Notes under the pieces: model-generated | What the model was told of the DNA's origin: nothing | The model's input: only the letters and a program-made list of their open reading frames with translations | Database searches by the model: none | Part shown: positions 1 to 11,223 of the stretch, piece after piece | How the letters are laid out: every line of letters begins with the position of its first letter | Numbering within the stretch: position 1 is the stretch's first letter | DNA from: Hirsutella rhossiliensis | Taxonomy: Eukaryota; Ascomycota; Sordariomycetes; Hypocreales; Ophiocordycipitaceae | Direction: 5' to 3' | Length of the DNA stretch: 64,000 bases | Assembly: GCF_020360975.1 (NCBI RefSeq) | Contig: NW_025408668.1 | Span: 4,402,001 to 4,466,000, forward strand | Made by a program: the position numbers and the translations under genes

Positions 1-352
1 CTCGCCGCCGAGACATATACAAAGCCCACCATGGCTTCGGGCCTAGACACGGCTCGTAACGGACGTGTGGCAATCCCCTGGAACAGTCGACATGGCTGAG
101 AAACTCGTCCAGAAAAGGCACCGGGATGCGCAGCACCTTCCCCTGCCGGGGGTACTTGACGTAGTCGTCGTCCATCAGCCTCCGGTCAAACGTGTCCTCG
201 ATCCAGCGGCGACAGCGGTCGAAGAAGTCGGTCCTCAAACAGTGCTTCGCGCCCGTAGGTCCCTTCCAAGTCATGGTGTCCACTGTGTCAGGCGACAACG
301 GCTCCTCCGGGGCCAGGGTAGAATAAGAAGACTCCCTTGGTCGTAGTGCCAT
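1..352 (-). CDS. Unrecognised protein, C terminus beyond the window
   Basis: An ATG at 352-350 opens a frame that stays open to the first base of the window, 117 codons. The visible part contains FDRCRRWIEDTFDRRLMDDD and is rich in aromatic and charged residues, which looks like real coding sequence. The TATA box lies about 320 bp upstream and a donor-like GTGAGC sits near 414-409 on the minus strand, so the true start or a leader intron could lie upstream. I do not recognise the family and see no paralogue in the window. Confidence 0.4.
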   Translation of the reverse strand, partial: MALRPRESSYSTLAPEEPLSPDTVDTMTWKGPTGAKHCLRTDFFDRCRRWIEDTFDRRLMDDDYVKYPRQGKVLRIPVPFLDEFLSHVDCSRGLPHVRYEPCLGPKPWWALYMSRRR

Positions 353-887
353 GCCGGGCAACACCCTTCGTGAATCAAATGCTCCACAGGTTCAGACCTT
401 TCCGTTCCGCTCACCAACTCCGTCTTCGGCACAAAGCACGAACGAGAGAAATGAAGGGCAATACTCTTGCCATGAAAAGAAAAAGGCCCTTCCGGGACTC
501 GGGAGAAGCCGCCTGGTAAACCAACCAGGTCAGTGCAAACAACCTCGCCCACCCTGCTCGTGTCATGTAAGTGATATCGTCTCTGCCCCACTCCGTTTGC
601 CTTTTCGTGCGTTGCCATGGGCAAAATTATCCTCTGGACAGAAGGAAAGTGAATCCGATGTGGGCGAACCCTGGGTTCTTATACCTTCTAGGGTCGGTGG
701 TGTCCGGGTGCTTCCCCGGACGTAAGTGGAGTTGAGAAAAGCTGCGCAATCCAACCATTAACGCGCCATCTTCCGTCCCGTTGATTGGCTCTTAGAACTA
801 AGTCACTTCCCCCCTGTCCGTTGACTTCTAGTACTACACTCAATCACGTGCGTGAAAGGTGTCTAAAGACTGGGCCATGGAGCAGAG
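1..887 (-). repeat. Array unit S1 (partial, minus orientation)
   Basis: Promoter-side part of a unit cut by the window start. From its stem-loop at 887 leftwards come the common promoter region, a TATA box at about 674-688 (minus strand) and an open reading frame from 352 to the edge. The flank of its stem-loop is the rarer type II (GGCCATGGAGCAGAGG). Confidence 0.8.
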
Positions 888-923
888 GCCCCCTATAAAC
901 CAAACTTAAGGATATAGGGGGCC
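887..923 (-). other. Stem-loop H1, candidate replication origin (TATATCC variant)
   Basis: Ten-base-pair stem GGCCCCCTAT/ATAGGGGGCC with the conserved TTAAGTTTGGTTT loop, read on the minus strand. Type II flank. Confidence 0.85.
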
Positions 924-2047
924 CGGGGGTAGAGTCGACATCCGTCTCCCCTACAGTCCACTCCTTCCTGTCGTGTACCATTGACTCCCTCCAGTCGTTC
1001 AAAACTCGCTCCGCTCAGACAGTGCTCCTTCCAGTCGCGGGCCCAACGGGTTTTGTTTGTGTGTGTTTCGTACGTGCCGTGTACTTGATCTGTGTGTTCG
1101 TTCCTCCCGTCACAGTTCCTTTGCTCGTATTCACTCGCTCAGTCAGTCAAGACTCCCGTCTTGTTCTCACCATTCCCTTGCTCATTGCATTCGCTCGGTC
1201 AGCCCTGCCTGGACTGTGCTCTTGTGTGTTGTCCGTCGCGTGCCCGTCGGACACGTGCTCCTCTTGACGGGGTACTACTTTCTTGTGAACGTAGTTGCTC
1301 GATTGAAGACTCGTAAGTGTGACATCCACGCCTCGACCTTCGGCCTCGTCGCACACCCTTCGGGTGTTCTGTCCATAGTGATGAAATGCCCTGCGGGGCT
1401 TAAGCTCAGTGCAGAGAGAGTCAGGGGTTTGACCTTGTAAACGTAGGGGTGAGTACACTATCTTTGTTGATCTACTTGTAAACGATTTTAGAGTCTAGTG
1501 GCCGTGTCGAGTGAAGCCATCGTGACAGCTGTATTAGGCAAGTGGGGTGTCTACCATGCGATCGTCCTCCACCTTTCTATGAAGTCTGTACTCTCTACAA
1601 ATCATGCTTCGCTTTCGCCCACAAAGCCCACTTGAACCCTATTCTACGCCGTCGAGCCTTCGCTTCCGCTTCAACATAACCACATTGCTCCAAATAGAAA
1701 TCATACCTCAACGCAGTCAGTTTTCACCAAGCCGACCGACTTCATCTCGTCTCCCAGTGTCTGTACCCTGGCTCCACCGCGGCGTGTACAAAGAAGCAGA
1801 AAGGCAGAAGGCAGCCTCAAGCTGCTGCATGGAAAGGTGGCCAAACCCCCTGGAATTGTCTCCGGTTCCCGTGGCGGAAGTGACTGTCGTCCCGGTCCTG
1901 TTCCGACAGCTTTCGAAGCATTGTCCACCATGTGTCTGTGAGGGCGGAGCCTTGCCCACCGGGTGGCAGAATGAGATAGGCTTTTACCACCTCGTAAAGA
2001 ACAGAAAAGAGTCCGTGCGCTTTTCAGCGAAATTCCAAGGGACGGTT

Positions 2048-2460
2048 TCACTCCCAAACTGTGTAATACTTCCTCATCAGATCCTCCAGCCGATCTCGTG
2101 ACTGTAGCGCTGCCATCGCTTCTTTCTCCATCAGATAAACCCTGCCGTGTGGCATCACCGGGAAAGCAGAACCCGAGAGTGGACAGACTCGGGACTCAGC
2201 CCTCGTGTCTCTACAGGATGTAAAAACATCCCCCGTTCCGCCTGGAAAGAAGAGCGATGAAGCGACTACCGCGCGCCGTCAACAAGACATAGCCTCTCGT
2301 CGGAGGGTGTACCACATGCACATGTGGAGGGTACAAGATCACGCAAGTGATGGATCACTCCGTTACCACTTCTCGTGGGTAGTTCAACCCGATGCTTGTC
2401 TGCTGCCGAGCCAATGGGTGGAATCACCGTCACTCTAGCTCCAAGATACTTGTTCATCAT
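2048..2460 (-). CDS. Small spliced protein of 103 aa, copy 1
   Basis: Two-exon gene starting MMNKYLGARVTVIPP about 100 bp below its TATA box and ending in ..DLMRKYYTVWE. The predicted intron has donor GTGATC and acceptor TTTCCAG. Compared with the copy in S12, this copy is one C shorter inside the predicted intron; the total span is 413 instead of 414 bases, so the spliced frame is intact in both. That conserved outcome is good evidence for the splice model. No domain recognised; the C-terminal half is charged and probably helical. Confidence 0.55.
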
Positions 2461-2831
2461 ACCTTGTCCGACAAGACGAAGTCAACCTGACCCGGTTGAA
2501 GAAATGGGAAGGAGGAGAGTAGAACCGTCCTAGGTTCCAGTGTCAAAGTGGCGGGCACCCGTGCCCTTCATATACTCCGTTCAACCCGCTTGTACACACA
2601 AACAAGCAAACAAGATCTGTCCGGTTTCTGCACCTTCCCGTATGGAAGGTCATGGAAACTGTACGTAACCTGACCCCGGCATGCAAGTGGACACCAGCTG
2701 CCTCATGTGACGTGGTCCTTTCCCTCCGTCAAGTCCCTCTTACCAACCTAGTTCCTCCCGTCCCGTACGCAACTGCTAACGACTACATGGAAGCTAAAGC
2801 AACCTGTCTATGGGCTGGGCCGTTGTGCCAT

Positions 2832-2866
2832 GGCCCCCTATAAACCAAACTTAAGTAATAGGGGGC
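2832..2866 (-). other. Stem-loop H2, candidate origin (TATTAC)
   Basis: Conserved stem and loop on the minus strand; the loop base carries TATTAC, the 3' part of the CRESS nonanucleotide. Type I flank (GGGCCATGGCACAACGGCCC). Confidence 0.85.
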
Positions 2867-3669
2867 ACATGCAGTGAGTGACTCCGTCACCCACAGTAAC
2901 TTCGCCCTCCAGGCTCGTACCTTTTCCTCCGTCCCGTCGTCCAAGGGCTCCCTCCGGTCGACCAGCTCCTTCCAGTCGCGGGCCCAACGGGTACTGTTTG
3001 TATGTGGGTTGGGTGGAAGTGGTACTTTGGTTGTTCTGGTGTGTGTGTGTCTCGTCCCTTGCTCCCTTCGGTCGCGGTCCTCCGTCCCGTGACTGTGTAG
3101 TTGTTCTTGTGAACGGGGTTGCTCAGTCGAGGATGGTGAACGTGACTCTCCACAGTCGAACCTTCGGCTCGTCTGCACCTCCTTCGGAGGTAATGACCGT
3201 AGTCGTGATGTGCCCTGCGGGGCTGATGCTCAGGGTCGTGTCTCTTGCAATGTGTTATCTTGTAAACGCTTGGGTTTTCTACGTCAAGGGTTGGGTTGCT
3301 TCAAGTAGGTGCTCTTGTAAACATGCTTGTTAACGACTGATGAATGTCTATGTGGAAGTAAAGATCTACGCGAACGTTTTGTGGCGCTCCCCATGGACCA
3401 TGGTATGGTCACTAGTACAGTCACCGTCACTCCTGGAGTCAAGTTTCGCCCGATCAATCATTGATACCTTGTCGTGGAAACGCGCTTGGACAATGAGAGC
3501 CACGAGGTTATTCCTAGATCCCGATTCGGCTAGTGGGCATTCCCCTGCACCTCGACTGATCGCTGGCGAAAGGACAGCCTCCAGCCGCCGGCAAGAACTC
3601 GGCAGACGGAACCGTCCACTGGGCTGTACAAGTCCCGCGCTCTCTTGAACCAGCCTCTGATCACTATCG

Positions 3670-4182
3670 CTACATAATTGTATGACTGGGGAACCATAAA
3701 CCTTCCCGGCCAATGTCACGACACAGTTCCCCCAGCAGTCTTGTGTCACCAAAGACAACCCTGTCGACATCGTCCCTTAGGGGAAGCATCCACGCTCTCG
3801 CGTCCCACTGGAGTGAGTCTTCACAGCATGACAAACACCATGCACGGCTCAAGCCGGGCCTGAGCCAGGGCTCATCCGAATCCGGTAGAAACGCTGATGG
3901 CGAGTCCAAGCCCCCCTTGGAGTCTACCTTGACCAAGACCTCGTACGTGCCCGTTCCACTGCGGACAGCACAGAAACGAAAAGTGCGGCCGACGAGGCAT
4001 GCGCGCAATCGTTGCACCATCTCGGAAGGCATCGCATAATCCTCGACCACCCATCGAAGGAAAAACCAGTGGCGACACCACTGGCGCGCTTTCAAGCGGA
4101 CGCATGCCGCATGATGACAGCAGTAGCACCCCCTAGGTGGCTCTGCAGAAATGGGTAACGTGGCGGGTAGACCGGGCTGCAT
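3670..4182 (-). CDS. Family Q protein, 170 aa
   Basis: Intact frame starting MQPGLPATLPISAEPP. Residues about 20-35 are Cys/His-rich (CYCCHHAACV), followed by WFFLRWVVEDYAMPSEMVQR, a strand and helix that align with FWLRYQPAEQESFDDV of S21 and FWVSYQPAAEESFDDV of S10. The C-terminal CCEDSLQWD...FGDTRLLGELCRDIGRE aligns with the ends of S18 and of the S6 fragment. Two introns or a 5' leader intron are likely, because the TATA box is about 345 bp upstream. The order hydrophobic strand, helix, then FRFCAVRSGTGTYEVLVKV recalls the Rep endonuclease fold without its His pair; this is inference only. Function unknown. Confidence 0.55.
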   Translation of the reverse strand: MQPGLPATLPISAEPPRGCYCCHHAACVRLKARQWCRHWFFLRWVVEDYAMPSEMVQRLRACLVGRTFRFCAVRSGTGTYEVLVKVDSKGGLDSPSAFLPDSDEPWLRPGLSRAWCLSCCEDSLQWDARAWMLPLRDDVDRVVFGDTRLLGELCRDIGREGLWFPSHTIM

Positions 4183-4739
4183 ACCGGCGACTCCGTGCCA
4201 AGTTCACTCCGTTACGTTACGCTCTGCAAGAGCAGAAGGCAAAGGTCCCCAACAAGAGGGATCAGACAGCTTCCGACCTGACTCGAGAAGTCAGCCTTCA
4301 AGGCAGGCATCGTCCCTGCCACGCGCACGCGCTGTTCTCGCAACGAAATACGACATCCGTCTGTGAGTTCGCGGGTGCAAACCCCGTTGCAGTGTCAACA
4401 TGGACTTACTTTCGTAAAAGATATTCTCCGAGTGCTCAAGGCATCAGATCAAGCGGCCCAGCTTGCGTGAGGAAAAAACGCAGGACCGTCTCAGGCTCCA
4501 ATGCAAGAGTGGCGCCCCCCCAGGGCTTTATACCTCTGGTGTCTGAGTAGTGTCCGGGCTCTCAGCCCGTCCAGTGGTGGGGTCATGCAACCCTTTGGGA
4601 AGCTGACATGTGACGCGGCCCCCTCCCTCCGTCGAGTAGCCTCTTAGCACTCAGTCTCTTCCATCCTGTGCAAGACTGCTAGTACATCACTTTCTGCCCT
4701 TGCGGACATTTCGTTCCTAGAGCTGGGCCGTTGTGCCAT

Positions 4740-4775
4740 GGCCCCCTATAAACCAAACTTAAGTAATAGGGGGCC
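4740..4775 (-). other. Stem-loop H3, candidate origin (TATTAC)
   Basis: Conserved stem-loop, minus strand, type I flank. Confidence 0.85.
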
Positions 4776-5728
4776 CAAGAGTAAAAGTGACTCCGTCCCT
4801 TTACTAGTCCCTCGCCGCCTGCTCGGTACTGTTGACCTCGTTCCACTCGTCCAAATTCGCCCTCCAGTCGAAGGGCTCCCTCCAGTCGCGGGCCCAACGG
4901 GTAGTGTCTGTATGTGGGTTGGGTGGAAGTGGTACTTTGGTTGTTCTGGTGCGTGCGTGTCCTTCACACTCTTCCTTTGCTCGTATTCACTCGCTCAGTC
5001 AAGACTCCCGTCTTGTATGTTTGTTGTAGTGCCCGTCGTGCGCCCTGTCGGACGCTTACTCCTCCTCCACGGTATTTACTTCCTAGTAAACGACGCAATC
5101 AGTTGAAGAGATGTCAGTGTGGCTCTTCACGTGTCGACCTTCGGCCTCCCCGCACCCCCTACGGGGGTAATGTCCATAGTCGTGAAATGCCCTACGGGGT
5201 TTATCCTCGGAGTGGTAGCCCTTGGAATAAATGATCTTGTAAACGCTTAGGCTGTCTACGTGAGGGTTTGGGTCTACGTTCTTGGTGATATCTATCTGTA
5301 GCCAAGTGGATGCGGTGACCAGGACAGTTCAATCTACTATCTGCAATTGATATGTTCAGTGTTTAGTGTAGATTCCTCCCGTCATCACGTCCCTTAGCGT
5401 TTCTCTACGCGTCTATCCTTGCATGGTTGAGTCTACATGTGCACAATGAAGTGAAGCCATCCCGAGCACTGGTTTAGGCAGGTGGGGGGGTGTGTACGGG
5501 GCGATTGTGTGGCCGGACCAATGCGCTGCTGCGTGTATCTGTTGCGTGGTGGGTAGTCGTCTCCTCTCCCGTGCCTCTGTGAGGAGTGCTAGAATCGACA
5601 AACGTTTCAAATGTGCTGCTCGATGACCGCTCAGAGCAATCCGATCACCTTCTCTGGCTCGACTCTTTACTCTTTTCTCCGTGCCCGGAAAAGAAGTAAG
5701 TGTGCAGTTCGTGGCTGACATGGAAGAT

Positions 5729-6143
5729 CTAGACTCTGCTGTGAGTCAGGATCCAAATCCGAGTCCAAGTCCGAGTTCGAGTCCGTCTCGAGTAAGTAGA
5801 GAATAAATCCCGCTCGGGATAATACTCAAAAACCGTGCACATGCCTGTATGTTCAGTGCATGTCTCTATAGAGTATAGACGTGCTGATCAGACCGTTTCC
5901 TTCCCGTCACGGACTACCGAGTACCGACAATCGTTCCTCTGTCTCCCGTTGGATGTCTCGCTGGAGCCACTTACCAGATCGTGGGTTCCCGTCGCCCTTG
6001 CCCAGGCCTCTACCAAGGGATCCTAAGGAGCTCACTCCTTTGACTTTCTGTCCAAACAGAATACCTGCCCCGGTAAGTAGACACAGGATCCTGTGCGGGT
6101 TCTGACAGTCCTCTCGGTGTGCATCTCCGACCATTGCTCCCAT
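5729..6143 (-). CDS. Small spliced protein of 101 aa
   Basis: Exon 1 is 6143-5975 (MGAMVGDAHREDCQ...), intron 5974-5866 has a perfect donor GTAAGT and acceptor CTCTATAG, and exon 2 is 5865-5729. The exon lengths (169 and 137) join in frame to 102 codons including the stop. The middle has a glycine-rich stretch VSSLGSLGRGLGKGDG, then EHTGMCTVFEYYPERDLF, and the tail is an arginine/threonine run encoded by a degenerate TCCGAG hexamer repeat at about 5752-5795. No family recognised. Confidence 0.45.
5752..5795. repeat. Degenerate hexamer repeat (TCCGAG)n
   Basis: About seven imperfect copies of TCCGAG/TCCAAG in tandem inside the last exon of the S4 gene. On the minus strand two frames are open through it: one gives an Arg/Thr/Trp tail, the other an acidic Asp/Ser/Leu tail. 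Confidence 0.6.
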
Positions 6144-6678
6144 GCATGTGAGAATGCGTCCGCCAAGACGATCAAGAAAGAACTGACTGTTCTCTACTGT
6201 CCTGTCCCTGGATGCACTCCGTTCTTCCCTTCTTCCAGTCTATCTCTCCGTGTCCATACGCCTACCTTGATGCGGTCTCCCGACTAAGTGGCCTGTCTTA
6301 TGCCGACAATGAACGTAGATCCGGTCCTCTCCGGTTGCTGTGTTCTCCAAGAAACACCCGCTTGGGTGAAGAAAGAAAGAAGGGAAGACGAGAACCGTGC
6401 TGGGTTCTGTCAAGTGTGTGAGGGGGGGCGTCCCCCTCTATATACTCCGTACCAGATCTGTCCGGGTTCTGCCCCCTACCAGTGTGGAAGGTCATGGAAA
6501 CTGTACGTAACCTGACCCCGGCATGCAACCTGTGCGGAAGCTGCCTCTTTGGCGCGCGTGGTCGGTCCCCTCCCCCTGCCTCTTATGACGCACCCACTCC
6601 CGTCCCGTCCGATGAGTGTAGGACTGCAGTGAATCACGTGCGTTCATCCTGCTCTATGGGCTGGGCCGTTGTGCCATG

Positions 6679-6713
6679 GCCCCCTATAAACCAAACTTAA
6701 GTATATAGGGGGC
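6679..6713 (-). other. Stem-loop H4, candidate origin (TATATAC variant)
   Basis: Conserved stem-loop, minus strand, type I flank. Confidence 0.85.
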
Positions 6714-8612
6714 GCGGCAGTCAAAGCGACCTCCCGTCTCTTTGTGTCCACTCCTTCCTGTCGTGTACTGGTGACTCCCTCCAGTCGTCAACTCGCCTCC
6801 GGCTCAGACAATGCTCCTTCCAGTCGCGGGCCCAACGGTGTAGTGTTTGTAGTGTGTCTGTATGGGAGAGTGACTTGGACGTGTTCTGTGAATGAGTGTG
6901 TCGGTTTGTGAGGTGTAGTGTTCAGTCCGTCGTGTGCCCCTACGGGACACTTACTCCTCTTGTAGTGTTGAGCTGTCTTGTGAACGGGTTGACTCAATTG
7001 AAGAGTGTTGATGTGACGCTTCGCTGCTCCTCACGCCCAGAGCTTCGCCCTGGTCGCACCTCCTTCGGAGGTAATGACCATAGTGATGAAATGCCCTGCG
7101 GGGCTTATCCTCGATGTAGTGTCTCTTGGAGTGAATGATCTTGTAAACGAGGGTTAGCGTGGTGACTGGGAGAGGATCAAGTGCTTGTGTGGCTAAGTAG
7201 TAGCCGGGGCCGTCCATGATCTTTATTCGACGTCTTAATGTACAGTCTGCTCCTTGTGAACGTCGTCACTCTATCTGCACCGCTCCTCCCGTGCCGCCCT
7301 CACTCATTACTCCTCCCGTTGCTTCCTGTGTTCTCCTGGGTTTCTGTGGCGCTCCCCTGCGGTCGCTGCTCGCTACGTCCCGGTTCCACCCCTTGGGGTT
7401 AGGGCTGGGGTCCTTAGGGTATTCGGTCACACTGTTGCGTGGGGACGGATGCTACGTTCAGGGTTCTTCCCCTGTACTAAGACAGTGTCACAGTCACAGT
7501 CACAGTCTACTCGGGGGGTTGAGTACCGTCCATATGCCATGTGAGGGCATCGTCACGACTCTAAAGGGAAGACGGGGCTGCCCCCTTGGAAAGCCATCTC
7601 GCGTCTACGGTCGCTTGCAGTCCTGTTCCTCCCGACACTCCTCCGGTCTGGCATGTATCTGTCCTGTGCTTCTGGACAGGGGCTCTCGCGGCTCGCTTCA
7701 CTCACCAAACGAGTCGATACCCAGTCCAGTCATGCCCCCCGGGCCATGGAAACCTTTTGGGTGAAACGCCCGCCAGGGCTGTTGAACGCAGTGAGTATGT
7801 GCGAAAACGGGAACAAGCGGCAGCGCGTGGACCAGTCAGTCGACTCCAGATGCGATCACCAATCGAGTTCCTCACCCGGGAACAGAACGGGTCGGAGCCC
7901 GTCCAGGGCGGAGATGGAGTGCCGTGCACAAGGGAGTAGTACCCAGATACTCTCTACCAACCTGTTCCTGTCACGGGAACAAGTGGGAGCGCAAGCCCGG
8001 GCGAGGGCTGTTGCGGGAACGAGTGCACTCGTCAGTAGTACCTAGATACTTTCTTCTGCATTGTTCCTTCCCGTCACCTTGTTCTGATTGTTCGTTTCCA
8101 CTCACTTGCCGTCTTCTGTTTGCTCCCTCAGTGTCGCCTTGTCTGTCAGTCTTGATCACTGATCCTGTGTGTCGGTTTGTTCCTCTCGTCACTTACTCTG
8201 TTCCTTTTGCTCCTCCCGTGACGCTTTCTCATGCAATCTAGTCGCATGTCTGTCGTGCCTACCCGTCTTCTTGTCGGCGCGTAGGCGCTATCCATTCCTC
8301 TCGTCAAAATGAATGGGTAGAGGAAGAGAACCGAGCCGGGTTCTGTTGGGTGTAGGAGGGGGGGACCCCCCTCTTTATATGTCTCTCGACCAGGTGTGTC
8401 CCCACCTCCGTCCGGGTTCTCCCAGACCCTTCCATTTCTAGATGAGTGCACGTAAGCTGTGCCAGCAAACTGCACCATGTAACCGACCTGATCCCCCCCG
8501 GCTCATTGGTCGTTATGACCAAGTCACTTTCCTCCTAGTCAGTGCCTGCTAGTACATCACTTTCTGCCTTTGTCAAGACATTTCGTTCCTAGAGCTGGGC
8601 CGTTGTGCCATG
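6679..8612 (-). repeat. Array unit S5 (minus orientation, ORF-poor class)
   Basis: TATA at 8371-8384; iterons at 7140-7149, variants at 6977-6986 and 7253-7262; 3' element near 7542-7558. Between TATA and 3' element there is no convincing gene on the sense strand, only short arginine/serine-rich frames. The sequence between about 7250 and 7830 is clearly related to S6, S9, S30 and S32 at the DNA level, for example the block around TTAGGGTATTCGGTCACACTG. The 182-codon frame at 7216-7764 lies antisense to the promoter and I treat it as chance. Confidence 0.75.
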
Positions 8613-8647
8613 GCCCCCTATAAACCAAACTTAAGTAATAGGGGGCC
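8612..8647 (-). other. Stem-loop H5, candidate origin (TATTAC)
   Basis: Conserved stem-loop, minus strand, type I flank. Confidence 0.85.
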
Positions 8648-9200
8648 CAAGAGTAGCAGTGACTCCCTCACTCCTACAAGGTCCTCGCTGCCTGCTCGTA
8701 CCAGTGTCCTCCATCCTGTCGTCCGTTCTCGCTCCGCTCAAGCACCTCCCTCCGGTCGGGGTGGCCCAACGGGTATTGTTTGTGTGTGGGTTGTGTGGGA
8801 GTGGTACCTTGTTCAGGGTTTGTGGGCGCGTGTAGTGTATTGTGTGGTCCGTCGCACTTCGTTTGCTCCTCCTCACTGTGTACTGCTCTCGTGTAAACGC
8901 ATTCACTCGGTCGAAGTCTTGTCAACGTGGCTCTCCACGTCCGAACCTACGGCTCGTCCGCACCCCCCTTCGGGGGGATTGCCTCCATAGTGATGAAATG
9001 CCCTGCGGGGCTTAAGCGCAGGGTGGATTTCTGGGAGTCTATTTCCTTGTAAACGCTTGTGTTGTCTACGTGAAAGATTTGGGTCTACGCTCTTGGTGAC
9101 GTTTGTCGGTAGCCAGGTGGATGCAGATGTCAAGTCATTAGATGTCATCTACTGCCATAATCTAGGGTTGTGTGCTGGGTTGCTACTGCAACAGTTCAAG

Positions 9201-9425
9201 TCAAGTGAGGCTGCCGGGACTGCCTAAAGCGGCAGGTGGGATGACTCCCTCGGTGGTTCGTTCACACTCGCCACTCGGTTTGTTCCCTTGAGCAGCCTCT
9301 CGGATCTCGTCGAGTAAAAGCTTTCCCAAATATGTTTCTCCCAGGACAACATTGTCCCCGTGCGATCGGAAGCAGGCTAACCAAAGCGGCACGTTCCACT
9401 TTACAGCATTCCAGCAACAACGCAA
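9201..9425 (-). pseudogene. Family Q gene, 3' fragment
   Basis: Open frame without an ATG, cut at the inversion break point 9430. Its residues CCWNAVKWNVPLWLACF and YLGKLLLDEIREAAQ match the C-terminal block of S18 (CCMEQMKAHLPFWIF, LLNKLLDEIRGE) and S3. It has no promoter in this interval, so it should be silent. Confidence 0.6.
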
Positions 9426-10716
9426 CCTCGACGCCCCTCGAGCAGGAGAACCCTGCCGACTCCCGATACCTTGTCATGTTCGGCAAAAAGATCAAGGTAG
9501 GACTGGTGTCCACGACACTCGCTCTGCGCCCTGGACGGGCTCCGTTCCCGTTCTGTTCCCGCTGAAGGGAATGATTGGTATCTGCATCTCGGTGAGAAAG
9601 GTTGGAACCTTGTGCACGCGCTGCCGCTTGTTCCCGTTTTCGCACATACTCACTGCGTTCAGCATCCCCGATGGGGTGCCTCACCCAAAGGGTTACTATG
9701 GCCCGGCGGACATGACTGAAGCGGGCGGCGACACTTTTAGGGAGTGAAGCGAACCCGGAGACCCTTTTGCCCAGAAAGCACAGGACAGATAAAGAAAGTG
9801 ACGCGAGGAACAGGACCGGAAGCGATTGCAGACATGCAGTGTTACGCCAAGGGGACAGACCACCCCGCCTTCCTCTTCCAGCAGCCACGATACCCTCAGG
9901 TGGCACGTAGACCGTAGCCTAGTACATTGGCAGAGTACAGGCCAAAGACCCTGAACGTAGCGTCCGTCCCCACACAGCAGTGTGACGGCATACCCTAAGG
10001 ACCCTAGCCCCAACCCTAAGGGGTACAATCGAACGGGAGGAAAAGCGACCGTAGGGGAGCGTCGAGGCAATCCGGGAGAACAGCGCGGGCGATGGGAGGA
10101 TCGAACGGACAAAAGGACACGCGAGGAGCGGGGCCGATAGAGTGACCACGTTCATAAGGGACAGACAGACTGTGCACAAGCTGCTGAACAAAAGACCATT
10201 GACCGTCCCGGCTACCACTCAGTCGAGCAAGAGCCCTCCACTCGTACCGTTCACAAGGGCATGACACACGTTTACAAGTGAATTGACTCCGAGAATTCCA
10301 CTCTGAGGATAAACCCCGTAGGGCACATCACGACTATGGAATCAACCCCGAAGGGTGCAGTGAGCCGAAGGTCGAACTGTGGAGACCACGCTCAAGAGAC
10401 TTCAATCGAGTAAACACGTTTACAAGGAATCTACACAGAGAAGAGGAGCGAGCATCCGTCAGGGTGCGCGACGGACTCCCAACAACACAGTCACACCAAA
10501 GAACAATCGTGAATACGGACCGAGTGACGAATACCAACACGAACACACCACCCCAAGTCACTCGGTCATACACTCCACACCCAAACAGTACCCGTTGGGC
10601 CACGACCGGAGGGAGTTTTGTCTGAGCGGAGCGAGTTTGGGACGACAGGAGGGAGTCAACAGTACACGACAGGAAGGAGTGGACACAAAGAGACGGGAGG
10701 TCGCTTTGACTGCCGC

Positions 10717-10752
10717 GCCCCCTATATACTTAAGTTTGGTTTATAGGGGGCC
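10717..10752 (+). other. Stem-loop H6, candidate origin (TATATAC variant)
   Basis: Conserved stem-loop, first plus-orientation copy, type I flank. Confidence 0.85.
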
Positions 10753-11223
10753 ATGGCACAACGGCCCAGCCCCAGTCATTAGTCACCTTTCCCGCTTAGG
10801 GATTGAGTGAGGTCCTAAATGGAAGAGACCGGGGGGAGCGACATAGTACTAGCAGCAGCTGATCGGAGAGGAAGATGCGGGCCAATGGATAGCTTCCACG
10901 CCGTGGTTGCATATCCCCCACTCATGACCGGGTGCAGAAGCCCGGACATTCCTTCAACACGGAGGGTATAAAGGCACGGGCTGCCGCCCACTTTCAACGA
11001 GGATGGCTTTCCTCTTCAATCCGTCAGGTCTCTTGCTGGGAAGCACGGGATAAGATCCCCCCTCCTCTCTTTCCGGGAGCAAGCCCAGGAAGGTGGTCCG
11101 TTCTTCCACTACGTGCACGGTGCTCGCTGCACTCGTTCCCTCACTCCCGTTGGGCGGGACTTCGATCGGTAGCCGGGACGCATACGGAGTGCCTTCTTTG
11201 CCACGAACGGAGCCGGGCAAGTG

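Larger units (their letters stand above)
887..2832 (-). repeat. Array unit S2 (minus orientation)
   Basis: From the stem-loop at 2832 leftwards: promoter with TATA at 2566-2577, a two-exon 103-aa gene (2460-2048), a hairpin-forming CTTTTACCACCTCGTAAAG at about 1981-1999, the 3' element near 1513-1525, iterons at 1475-1484 and 1434-1443 and a variant at 1283-1292, the conserved stem-loops near 1330-1380, then H1. It is a near-identical inverted copy of S12. Confidence 0.85.
2832..4740 (-). repeat. Array unit S3 (minus orientation)
   Basis: TATA at 4526-4536, family Q gene (4182-3670), iterons at 3259-3268 and 3106-3115 (variant), conserved stem-loops near 3160-3215. A strong donor GTAAGT on the minus strand near 4415 and an acceptor CTCTTGCAG near 4222 suggest an intron upstream of the start codon. 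Confidence 0.85.
4740..6679 (-). repeat. Array unit S4 (minus orientation)
   Basis: TATA at 6437-6448, two-exon gene (6143-5729), 3' element near 5453-5466, iteron at 5235-5244, conserved stem-loops near 5130-5200. The roughly 100 bp around 5430-5550 match the 3' part of S14 (plus strand near 25250-25380), where the reading frames are not the same, so this shared block looks non-coding. Confidence 0.85.
8612..10717. repeat. Array interval S6: two 3' halves joined in opposite orientation
   Basis: Both ends of this interval are iteron sides, so it has no promoter at all. The left part (8612-9430) is the 3' half of a minus-orientation family Q unit with an iteron at 9046-9055. The right part (9431-10717) is the 3' half of a plus-orientation ORF-poor unit, with its 3' element at 9885-9915 and iterons at 10269-10278 and 10417-10426. 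The break point is 9430/9431, because the sequence from 9431 rightwards reappears inverted in S9 up to 15876. Confidence 0.8.

Noticed and set aside
4738..4780. A recurring frame reading MAPYKPNLSNRG at most stem-loops
   Set aside because: It is the translation of the conserved origin stem-loop and its flank. It runs into unrelated frames in each unit and has no promoter on that strand, so it is not a gene.
7216..7764. 182-codon frame in S5
   Set aside because: It is antisense to the unit promoter, Leu/Cys/Ser-rich, and its relatives in S6 and S9 do not keep the frame beyond a shared DNA block.
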